From the NCBI GenBank assembly GCA_030761205.1, contig JAULJL010000047.1, forward strand, positions 3,506,543-3,570,542: a DNA stretch of 64,000 nucleotides, written 5' to 3'. The notes beneath the pieces were generated by a model, which worked only from the letters and a program-made list of their open reading frames with translations, had not been told where the DNA came from and ran no database searches. The translations under genes and the position numbers were made by a program. The stretch comes from Fremontodendron californicum. Taxonomy: Eukaryota > Streptophyta > Magnoliopsida > Malvales > Malvaceae. Shown here piece after piece: positions 36,401 to 47,090 of the stretch (positions within the stretch are counted from its first letter, which is position 1; every line of letters starts with the position of its first letter).

Positions 36401-37301
36401 TACTTAAGATATTCAAGTTAAATCCTCAAAAGATGGACACGACATTTGAATATTATATGATCAATAATAAGGTATCATTTTGGTTTGTTAATTGGCATAA
36501 TGATGATTGGCTTAACGCAGGTGAAGTACCGAGTTGGCTCGATATTCAGTCAAGTACTTGATGAGCTTTCTCGAATATTTAATCAAGTTTGTTCAGGTTT
36601 TATGAAGACCTGGATACGCTTTTAATACAAACCAAGTCTTGATTGATTCGAGCTGACTCGGTGAGTTTACGAGCAATGATGTGATATATTGATATGATTA
36701 TTAGATTTTAGTTGTGGCATGAAAACTTGCTTGTAATCTATGTTGCTCCGACTTTTTTTTTTTTTTTGAAATACCCGTGTCCGATACATATCTGGACATG
36801 GGTATGGAGATAAGATCATCTAAGGACCCTCCAAATACATGAAAATCTAGGAAAAAATTGAACATACCCGTGTCCGACACTCACATCCGAGTCCGAGTAA
36901 AATAGCTTCTAATTGCTTAGGCTAAAAAGAGGTAAGTAGATAATGAAGAGAAAGTGAGAAACTTCGTTGAAGCTTCTTTTATTTTTGTGTATTCCTGATG
37001 GATATACTTTAACAATTTTCTTACAAATTACTTCTTGTCTCTCTTGTAAAAGCTGCATGAAGCAATTATGCGTGAGGATTCGGCAGAATTTGAAGAAGGT
37101 ATCGTTCTTCAAGAATTTCGCAAAGGGTTCAAGCTCGGAGACAGGCTGTTGCGTCCGTCAATGGTTAAAGTATCAGCTGGTCCAGGGCCTGCAAAGCCTG
37201 AACAAGGAGAATCATCAGAAGGGGCAGATGTAGGTGAAAGCAGAGAAACCATTGAGAGCAATGAAACTGCTGAGACCAACCCAGGAGCAGAGTCTTCTTG
37301 A
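33460..37301 (+). CDS. CGE1: Plastid GrpE nucleotide-exchange factor
   Basis: GrpE releases ADP from Hsp70 and so resets the chaperone; this form should serve stromal Hsp70. Three exons, 33460-33711, 35354-35872 and 37053-37301, all phase 0 with GT-AG borders, give 339 residues. The first ~60 residues are rich in Ser, Pro and Arg with few acidic residues, like a plastid transit peptide. An acidic linker (GAVADEEDADADESSD) follows, then a coiled-coil region (KSIEDEKVDLEKKMASLLEE), the conserved stretch ISADFDNFRKRTEKER, and the head domain containing NPFDPM|LHEAIMRED and KGFKLGDRLLRPSMVKV. The last ~35 residues are acidic and variable. Two family A MITEs lie in intron 2, both sense. No break is seen. 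The family is certain; CGE1 versus CGE2 cannot be settled. Confidence 0.95.
36072..36268 (+). mobile_element. MITE family A (GrpE intron 2)
   Basis: Full-length copy with a perfect duplication CTCTTCAT (36064-36071 and 36269-36276). Sense orientation. Confidence 0.93.
36738..36905 (+). mobile_element. MITE family A (GrpE intron 2)
   Basis: Copy with an expanded T-tract. The flanks CTTGTAAT and CTTCTAAT match at 7 of 8. Sense orientation, about 150 bp before the last exon. Confidence 0.9.
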
Positions 37302-37434
37302 ACCTGGATTCAGTTTTGTATAAGCAACACCATAGTTATTAATATTACCTCCACTGTTAGGACTCAAATTTTGGTGATGGTGATTGTTGTGGCCTGTGGG
37401 TGATATATTTTTGTTTCTTTTTGGAGGAATTCAT

Positions 37435-37662
37435 TAGATCTGGCAATTCGTGTATTCGTGTCGTGTTCATGTATTTTTTTCGTGTCATAATCGTGTTTAA
37501 GGTATTTTATAATATAAATTTTGACTCGTTAATAATTTGTGTTATATAGATTTTGACACATTCATGTATTCGTGTCGTATCCGGTTTTTTTTTTTTTCGT
37601 ATCATGTTTCGTGTTGTATTTTTATTATTTTTCTCGTATTATGTTCAATATTGTCGGGTTTA
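37435..37662. mobile_element. MITE family B (GrpE 3' flank)
   Basis: Begins TAGATCTGGCAATTCGTGT. The flanks GAATTCAT and GAATTCAC match at 7 of 8. It starts about 130 bp after the GrpE stop codon. Confidence 0.78.
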
Positions 37663-37842
37663 GAATTCACATTGACATGAGGAAATAGCATGCATGGGGA
37701 ACAATTTGTGTATCTCTTTTGATCCCTGCTTACAAACTTGCTAATGGAGTTTCATAAACATTAAATTTGTTAATGGCTAATGAAGCAAAATCATTGGATG
37801 AGTTAATTGAGTGAATTGTGTTTTTTTTTTTTGGGGGGGGGG

Positions 37843-39430
37843 GAGTTAATATCATATTTAGCCCTTAAACCAACAAACTATGCAATGTTGTACTTGTATT
37901 TATATGTAATATGTAATGTGATATTTAAAGTTTTATTTTGTCTACCAGTGAAGTTCACTTTCTTAACACTCTTAATGATGACTCTTAATGATGATGCATA
38001 CAATTTGCTTACGTGATATTGGCACGTGCCATTTTTATATATAAAAAAATAAATTTTTTAATTATTTTTTCTTTTCTTTCTTTCTCTCTCTCCCCTTACT
38101 TTGGCTTGGTGAGATCGTTTTCGATCATGCCAATCTGTTTTCGGTCGTTTACTAGCCGGATTCGGCCTGAAACAACCGGAGTAAGAGGGAGAGAAAGGAA
38201 GAAAAAAAAGAAAAGAAAAGAAAATAAGGGTTAAATACTCAATTGATCCATGTACTTTACATCTTTTGTTCGTTTGGTATCTGAAAAATAAAATTGGTCA
38301 GTTTGGTACTCAAACTTCATTCTATCATTCATATTGGCACTTTGGACTAACACTGTTAGTTAATAGATGACGTGACAATAGACACTCAATCAAAGCATGA
38401 CACGTGACAAAATGCCACATCATCAATGCCACTTCATCATGAAAAAAAATTCAAAAAAAATGTAAAATATAAAATTCAAAAGAATAAATAATAAATAATA
38501 ATTTTTTTAAAAAAAAAAATCAAAATCAAAATTAAAAATTTTAAAATTTTGGAAATTCAAATTTGGAAATTCAAAAATTATAAAAATGACAAAAAAAAAT
38601 TATAAAAAATCAAAAGATAAATATGGAAATTCAAAATAAAAAAGGAAAAAGGAAAATTTTAAAAAAATAAAAAATGATTTTTAAAAATATAGAAATTTCA
38701 AAAAAATTTAAAAAATCTGAAAACTCAAAATTTAAATTTTAAAAAAAATAAAAAAGAAAAAAGAAAGAGGCGAAAAATCGGGAAGAGAGAAGGATGGGGA
38801 TGGGAGGCGTCGGTGGCATCGATATGCCCCGGCCAAGCAAATCGATGCCTCCCCCCATCCCTTTCCCTTCCTCTTCTCTCTCCCTCTTTTTTTTCCATTT
38901 TTTTTAGTTTTTATTAAAAATATTCAGATTATATTTTAAATTTTTTTGAATTAAATTTTTTTATGCTAACGTGGCACGATGAGGTGGCATTGACTAGGCT
39001 TTTTTGCCACGTGTCATGCTCTCATTGGGTGTTTATTGCCACGTCAACCATTAACTAACGTTGTTAGTCGAATAAGCCAATATGAATGACGAAATGAAAG
39101 TTCGAGTACCAAACTGACCGGTTTTAATTTTTAGGTACCAAACAGACAAAAAGTATATAGTCCAGGGGCCAATTGAGTATTTAACCCCAAAAAAAAATTA
39201 AATTTTTATTTGTCCATGTGATAATCACTTTACATGTGCCATTTTTTGTCCACGTGTCATTAGGATTGGCCAACTGCCACCTCAACCTACATATTTAACA
39301 GTGTTAAAGAGTTGGTGTACATTGATAAACGAGTTGAAACTTTAGGTATCACATTGTACATTTTTAAAATACAGATTTATATTGCACAATTTATTATAGT
39401 TCAAAGACTAAATATGACATTAACTCTTTT
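37843..39430. mobile_element. Outer fold-back (MULE-like) element, split by a nested insertion
   Basis: The left arm from about 37844 (GTTAATATCATATTTAGCCC) is inverse to the right arm ending about 39427 (GACTAAATATGACATTAAC). Similarity extends inward about 100 bp, including the GTGATAYYTAAAGTTT word. The inner element 38227-39186 interrupts it. A G-run abuts the left end, so no target duplication could be read. Confidence 0.65.
38227..39186. mobile_element. Inner long-arm fold-back element (~960 bp)
   Basis: The left arm GGGTTAAATACTCAATTG and the right arm CAATTGAGTATTTAACCCC are inverse, with similarity running about 200 bp inward through GTTAGTTAATRGWTGACGTG, GACACGTG and CATCATG words. 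The centre (about 38780-38880) is GC-rich and itself a hairpin, pairing GGATGGGAGGC.. with ..GCCTCCCCCCATCCC around CATCGAT. Nearly the whole element can fold on itself. No coding sequence. Confidence 0.8.
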
Positions 39431-41397
39431 TTTTGTACAAAGAAAGTCGCAATATGAGAATTGCAGATGTTGAGATTTCAATCCAAACTTACTAAATATC
39501 ACATCTTAAAGATGATTGCATGAATCAATTGAATTAAATTTTTTTCTCAAGATAGGATTTAACTTTATCAGGCTTCACCTATTGGGTATGATTACAACTG
39601 CTCAACAAGCCCACATTAAAAAAAAAAAAAAAAGGATCTTATTTTTACTTATATATTTGTATATTTTGATTTCTTCCCCGTAAATATCAGGTTATATCGG
39701 GTGATTTCATATGCAATTAAATGTGATTGATTTGCATTGAAAGCCTTCAAGTTATAATTTATTACAATCTTTGTTATTCGATCCTGTTTTCCAACAATTT
39801 CGTTGTGCTCATTACACAGTAATACAATGAGTGTTTTTTGAATAATTTTTAAAATTATAAGATTAAGTAAATTATAATTTTTAATGCATAAAAAATTATT
39901 AAATTAACTATTAATTATTAAATTTAATATAAAAATATTATTATAAATAATAACTTAATTAATCTTAACAAATATTTTTAAAAAATTCGTTAACAAAACC
40001 CATATGAAAAAATATCAAGACATTTATTATCTTTTTTTTTACTTCTTTGCTTTTTCCAAAAAAGAAAAGAAAAGAGAGTGACTTGATTTTGTTTGTAATG
40101 AACTTTTATTCATTGCTTATACAATTAACACAAAATTAGGCCAAGTGGAATAAACCCAATACAAATCCTAACAAATACTCTTCAATTTTTTTTTTTTTTA
40201 AGTTTTTAATTGATCTATAACTCTCGACCCTTAACTAATTAACTTATCTGAAAAAAAAAAATATTACGAGTCTAAATCTTCTCGAATCCGTAACTTTAAA
40301 AAATCTAACAGCAATTTACATGCTATCTAAACTAATAATAGGTTGACACAAATACTCTTCAATCTTCAAAAACACCCATTCTTTCTATTGCCTCCTCTCC
40401 CACATTATGACATCAATCATTACCAAATATGTACCCAAAAAAACATTATAAATTACCAACTAGCTAGGGTGCCTTATCTTTGATCACATTTTGTGTCCGG
40501 TAAAAATAAAGCAAGGGAGCATTAATCATATGCTTTATAAAAAAGATTTTCTTTTAGTAATCATCATCGATTCATCACCATCAATAGGTTAGGTTAGGTT
40601 AGGTTAAAATATTAATAACTTATGTAGTTGGTTAGGAATATAACATGAAAAATATTAATCAATATTTAATAACATTGATTAAAATAATATTTAATAAAAA
40701 TCATATCTTAAATAATGCCTATAAATATTCATTAATCAGATCTTTAATTATAGCTCCATTTTATCTATTAATTTCCTTATTTTCTTTTGAAATAATCAAA
40801 AATAAATATATATATAAATAAATACTATTTTTAATAAATAAAAAGTAATATATATATATATAAGGCAAAGGGCATTATCATATGCTTTATAACGAATTGT
40901 TACTTTTTATAAAATAAAATAAAAAATCTTTTAAGAATCATCATCACTATCACCATCAATAGGTTAGTTTAAATAATTAATACCATAATATAATATTGGA
41001 TCTTTTAGTGTGTTTATCTTGATTCATCAATGACAAAACATACATTTTAAGTTGGTGATCAATTTTTTGGATAATTAATTACAGCTCCATTTTGTCTATT
41101 AGTTTCCTTATTTTCTTTTTAAAAAAATCAAAAGTAAAAATATATATATATACAAAAATAAATAATATTTTTAATAAAATAAAAATTAGATCCGACAATT
41201 TGTATATATATATATATATATCGTATTTCATATTTCATATTTTTTTTTATATATCAATCATGTAAATATAAATATAATAAAAATAATTAAATATATCAAA
41301 AATTTAAATACAAATATAAAATATATTAAATACATCGTGTTAATTTAAGTGCATGCCAGGCTTGCCGGCAGCCGGACTCTTTCTCACCTACCTCGCG
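39431..41397. other. AT-rich intergenic DNA
   Basis: No gene seen. A SINE-like family E fragment (about 39455-39545) lies here, as do two related A/T-rich segments repeating an ATCATCATC...CACCATCAATAGGTTAG word near 40560 and 40935. A decayed family B MITE lies at about 41190-41340. Confidence 0.45.
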
Positions 41398-41993
41398 TAG
41401 GGGTGTTCATTCAGTTAATTCGGTTAATAACCGAACCGAATTACCCAAAACCGAATTAACCGAATTTTTTTTCCAATTAACCGTTAACCGAACTGAATAA
41501 TTAATTCGGTTAATTAACCGAACCGAAATTATTTCGGTTAATTCGGTCGGTTTCCGAATTAACCGAAATAAATAAAAAATTTATTTTGCTAACCTATTTT
41601 TTTACATGATTTTGTATCCAAATTATCCATCCAAGTCCAACTAATCAAAATCCAAAAGCAAAGCATATTATAAAATCCAAATATGAAACAAACAAAGCTA
41701 AAAAAAATGATAAAACATGAACATTACATAGTCTCAAAGACTCAAAAATATATCTAAATTAATATATAAATTAATTTTTTAAAAAAAAAATATATCTAAA
41801 CTCATAAAATCTTGTCGTTTTAAGCATTTCGGTTAATTCGTGTAATTCGGTTATTTTCGCTTAACCGAAAACCGAAATTTCTCAAAACTATTAACCGTTA
41901 ACCGAACCGAATTTTGTTTGGTTAACTGATTAACTGAACCGAATTAAAATTCGGTCGGTTAATTCGGTTAAAACCGAATTATGCACACCCCTT
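41398..41993. mobile_element. hAT-type element rich in TTCGGTTAATTCGG
   Basis: Left end TAGGGGTGTTCATTC, right end GAATTATGCACACCCCTT, roughly inverse. A perfect 8-bp duplication ACCTCGCG flanks it (41390-41397 and 41994-42001). Both arms are built of CGGTTAATTCGGTT and its inverse; the centre is AT-rich without a transposase frame. At 596 bp it is non-autonomous. Confidence 0.88.
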
Positions 41994-44749
41994 ACCTCGC
42001 GTCTCAAAAGTCAGTCAGAAATCGGAAGAAAGTGAACCATGGCCTAGTAGCTTTGATAAGCTCAATCATAGTCCATAATTTTCCAAAAAATAAATAAAAA
42101 AAGCAATTAAAGTCCATATATATACATCGAATTGTCAATATAATTAATTAATAATAATATTTCATAAATTATCTGCAAAGATTAATCCAGTGGGTAAAAA
42201 GAAAAACTCTATTTTTTGTCAATCAGAATTGAATTTGATTATTGCAATAAGCATTTAGGAAATAAAATATTGACTGTACTAAATCGATTACATAATGCAT
42301 TCACAATAGTCAATATCATCCAATGAAAAAAAATTAAGCCTAAAGAAAATCGTAAGATTAAAATAAGCCTAACATTTAAATATGATAATTTATATAAATA
42401 TATAATATTATACAAAATATGACATGATAAAAAAATGAAAATAAAAATATAACACAAATACATTTATAAACATATATAATAAAATTTATATAAATATATA
42501 ATATTTTAAATATAATTATGATATATGAAAATATCGCGAATATGACGGAATAGATGAATTGAAAGTCTTATAAGAAAATATTTCAAAATTTTTGTTGGTT
42601 GGTGTAGCAATGGGAACAAAATGGTGTGAATCACTTTAATTATAATGAAGGCATGAAATCATAAATAGTGGGAAAGGTGGATTGGAATATTACTGGCAAC
42701 ATAAAAAAGTAATGGACTCTAGCCCTCCACGATTATTGACTGATATTTCCCCATAATTCCTTTTCATTTATTCTCATCCTCAAATTACAAACAACTTTTT
42801 CAACTTATCTAACATATGTCCGAATGGCAGTGGTCAGTGGGATCCCATAAATATTAACAAAATCCATGGACCATGAAATAAAAAATTGGATCGGATTGAT
42901 TGATTAAATCAATTGAATCGATGGTTTATTCGATTTGTAGTATACATAAAATTGATTTTTTTTAGCCGGTAAAAAATTGGTTTAACCGTTAAAAAATTCG
43001 TTTTTATTTTTTGAAGTGGTGAGATTTAAACACTTAACCACTTGATTTTTTTAAGCAAAAAAAAAAAAAACTCTTGATTTTATAATAAAAATAATACCAC
43101 TAAGATAAATACATATTTTTATTAATTATTTACTATATTTATTACTTATTTAACATTAAACTATTTTTATTAAATCGACCTATTCAACCGGTTGAATTAA
43201 AAATTAAAAGTTTGATCGATTTAATCTTCAATCTGATTTTTTTAACATTGATAAAAATCGTGGGCAAAACTATCAACTATGAAAGCTTTTTATTATTATT
43301 TTGGTACATAAAATTATTAATGTTTTTAATTGACCTACTTTCTACATGGCTTATATTGCTAGTTTGTTTCTTGATGTGTGAATTTATTTTGCACTAGCTA
43401 CGTTACCCTTTTAAATTCTCACTTCTAAGTTTTTTTTTTTTTATAAATTATTTCGCTATTTTGTTATATTACATATGAATAATTTGATATATATTATCTA
43501 TATAAATACAATTAAAGTTGTCTCTCAATTGTGAAACCAATTGCAGAAAGAGAGGGATTCGAGCCTTCAATAAACAAAAGTCTATATAGCAATTCTAATG
43601 CTTACTCTTCTGGTTGTTTGCTTTGGTAAGAACAATATCAATTCTAATTAAAAATTAGTTATAAAAATAGAAAGAAAAAAAATCCTCACTTTTTCTTTAG
43701 TCTTCCGATTCGAAATTTTTTTTGTTTTGTTTTGTTTTGTGAAAGGGCTGTTAAAAATAATTTAAAATAAATAATACAATATAAAGTAACTAATTTTCGT
43801 ATGTAAAAAAAAAAAAAAAAAAAAAATTTAAGGCATCCCTTATAGTTATGTCCTTGACCTTATGCATTAAAAAGATTTGGTTGTACACCGATGAAGGACA
43901 GATCCTCTCCCGAAAATGATAAATGAGGGCAGGGTAGGGGCCAACTTTGTGTTTGTTTCCTACCAAAACCCATCACTTTTGGGATTGCTAGCTGTAGACA
44001 TCATAATAAAGATTTTTTGGTACATTCTATTTCATAAAATAAAAAAAAATGCTAATAATAAAATATGGGTTAAAATTTATTTTTATTTTTATTTAAATTT
44101 AATTATAAAATATAAAATATTAATATAATTTTTTTAATAATAAAATAAATTTTTTGGATTTGATGAGTTGAATTAAGCTTTGGACATGTAATTTTTTGTT
44201 TTTATGCACATATGACCTGATCATGTCCGATCCATAGCAAAATATAGATTGCACTTTTTTTTTTTTCAATAACGTTAGACACCTTGTCTAAAAAATGTTG
44301 GTTCAATTTTCATGCTTTTATCAATTTTTTTTGTTTTTATATAAATATTTTTATTAAATTAAAATTTTAAATTTATACTTTTTGATAATTTTTATTTAAA
44401 GTTATTAAATATTATTTTGTTAACTTTTAATAAATAAGTAATTTTAGAAAGAAAAAAAGGTATAAAAATGAGTAAAATTTGACCTTAAAAAGATCAGTAA
44501 ATATTAATCCAGAGATGGGAGTTAAAAAACAAAATTGAAAAAAATTATGTTGTCCTGGAAGAGATATTTTTAATAATTAGAAATTAAGACTCCAAAGATA
44601 TTTAGAATTCGTCTTGGCAAGGAATTAGATTTATGTACGACAGTACGAGACATAATGAGCTATTTTTTTTCTCAATTTAATTATTATTTTTCGCCAAAAT
44701 AGAGATCTATATTTTAATTTTTTTTTTCATATGCATTATTTTTAGTGAT
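41994..44749. other. AT-rich intergenic DNA
   Basis: No convincing gene. A decayed family B-like stretch lies at about 42320-42560. A segment at about 42870-43255 (AATCGATGG, CAACCGGTTGAA, TTTTTTAACATTGAT) looks related to one at about 61655-62012. A long A-tract lies near 43806-43827. Confidence 0.45.
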
Positions 44750-45170
44750 ATAATCGAACTGAATCAAGTTCAAATAGTAAAAAATTTGAGCTCGACTCGA
44801 AATTTGATTCGATCGAGTTTTATTTTTAAAACTCGAATTCTATACGAGATAAAAATCGAACTACTCGAATTCTTTCTATTAATCTCGTTTATCTAGTAAA
44901 AAAATGAACTATATTTTCATGCTCGACTTCAAACTCGATTACTTGTTTTCGAGATCGAAATATGATTGTTTTCAATACTAATAAAAATATACTAAAAATA
45001 AAAAATTCGATTGGGCTCGCGAGTTATTTGAATCGAGCATTAAAATATTTAAATTCGACTTGTTCGATAACTCAAAATTAAACTTGATTAAGAAATAACC
45101 GAATTAAATTTAAATTTATTTTAAATCTACTTAAATAACTTACAAATACAAATATTTCGATTACCTTTAA
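44750..45170. repeat. CTCGA-rich fold-back repeat
   Basis: Dense in CTCGAAT, CTCGACTCG and ATCGAG words in both directions. Ends unresolved. Confidence 0.45.
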
Positions 45171-45279
45171 TCATCACTATTGTAAATAATAATTTTTTCA
45201 ACCTGAATTTCACGTGCAAGTGCAGTTTTGTCAGTAGTCAATAATCATCATATGCTTTTTGGGGGGCATTGCTTCCTTT

Positions 45280-45885
45280 TCTTTCTAAGATAAATATGAA
45301 AAACATGCTTTTACTAATTAAATTATTGTTAAATGATTTAAAAATTAAAAATTATTTAAAAAAATAAATAAAAATTTAAAAATTATTAAAAAAGATATTA
45401 TAAAATTAAAATTATTTTTAATGAAAAATTTTCATTTTCCTTTCTCTTTTCATTAAAGAATTATTATTTTTTAAAAATTTCATTTAAAAATAAATTTAAA
45501 AAATAAAATATTTAAATATTTATATTTTAAAAATTTTAAAAAATAAAAAAAATTTATTTTAAAAATATTATTTGTATTATTTATTATTATTTTTTAATTT
45601 TTTAATTAAAAAAAGTAGAAAAAAATAAAAAAATTTATGTTTTAAAATTGAAAAATTTATTTTTAGAAAAATTTATTTTTTAATTACAAAAATAAATTAA
45701 AAAATAAGAGGAAAAGAGAGAAGGAGATTTTTTTTACCAAGGTAATTTTATCTTTACAATTTTCTTCCTAACAATTTTATATTTTTCATTATTTTTTAAA
45801 TAATTCTTACTCATTATATCATTTAATAATTATTTTATTGAAAAGAATATGTTTTTCAAATTTACCCTTCTTTCTAATAGTAAAG
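45280..45885. repeat. Long AT-rich fold-back element, copy 1
   Basis: The right part (AATAATTATTTTATTGAAAAG..TTTCAAATTTACCC) matches the right arm of the element at about 50984-51529. The left end (TAAGATAAATATGAAAAACATGC) resembles its inverse. Confidence 0.5.
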
Positions 45886-45889
45886 ATTA

Positions 45890-46335
45890 GGGGGACAGGT
45901 CGAATATTTTATCTTTTTATAATATTTAAATTTGAATACGTAAATTTATTTTAAAATTTGAATTTATTTATTATTCATATTAAATTTGAATATTATTATT
46001 TGAATTAAATAACATCATTCGTTGAATATTTGAATCTGTTAAATATTTAAATTCAGTAAGTAAAAAAAATAAAAATATAAAATCAAACAAAAATTAATTT
46101 TAAATTCAAATAAACGGATAATGGGTTCGGATATCCGAATCCATAAAAATAAGAGGATTCGGATAGCGAATTCGGATATTCGAGATTTCATATCCTCATC
46201 AGTTTCAAATCCGCTGTGGATAATAATTATAATATCCGAATCCGAATTTTATCTGAATTCGCAATATTCAAATCAGCAAAAAGCGAATCGAATAATTATA
46301 AATATCCGAATTCGCACTATGCCAACGTAAATGCA
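45890..46335. repeat. Dispersed ATCCGAATCCG-rich repeat, copy 3
   Basis: Contains GGATATCCGAATCC, ATATCCGAATCCG and their inverses, as in the copies near 12025 and 20460. Confidence 0.55.
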
Positions 46336-46859
46336 CATACGATATGGTTCACATGAGAGATTTTATTTCGGGTTTATTTAATTTTGTAGAGTAAAAAATT
46401 CATTTGGTTGGTGGTTGGAAAAAATAATCATTTTATAGAATTTTTATTTTATTTTTAGAAATTTTATAATAATAATTTTTTTGGAAAAATCTAAAAATAA
46501 TTATTACAGGATAATCCGTAATAACTATGGAATATAATTAAATTTTTTTATCATCTTTTTTTATAATAAAAACTAGATTTGTTTTTGTTAAAACATGGAG
46601 AAAATTTAGTGATCTTTTTAAAGTCGATCTTACTCAATTTCCCCATTTTCACATCAATTAATTATGAGAAAAAAATAATAAATCTCTTATTAGTTTGATT
46701 CAAATAAAGTTTGGATGTATGATGAAACTCCACCTCATAAGTCACTTTTTATTTTGGTTGTATCAAGTTACTCAAAAAGTCACAATATTAACCTTCCATA
46801 GTAAACATCATATGAATTTTCTTATTCACTGAATAAAAAGAATTAAAAAAATTGAATTT

Positions 46860-47090
46860 TATTATTTTATCTAGACAAGTATTATACTTCAATTGCATTT
46901 AAATAAATCTTTAACATTCAATTTACTTCAAATAAATTTTTAATTTATATCTAAATAAACTCTTAATATAAATTATTTTTATTTAAATAATAATTTATTT
47001 AAATATAAATAAAAAAAATAAAAACTTATTTAATTATAATAAAAATATAAATTTTTAATTAAAAAATAAAATGATTTAGAGATTTTTTTA
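46860..47090. repeat. ~30-bp imperfect tandem repeats, inverse of the block near 8345
   Basis: Units of the form TTAAATAAATCTTTAACATT repeat about four times. The end ATTTTATCTAGACAAG corresponds to TATCTAGATAAAAT in the other block. Confidence 0.55.

Noticed and set aside
37831..37842. Poly(G) run as a G-quadruplex switch
   Set aside because: A single homopolymer next to a T-tract at a transposon edge; there is no set of separate G-tracts and the length may be a sequencing artefact.
40585..40608. Four TTAGG-like units as an interstitial telomere
   Set aside because: Plant telomeres are normally TTTAGGG; four copies of a 5-mer in A/T-rich DNA are easily explained by slippage.
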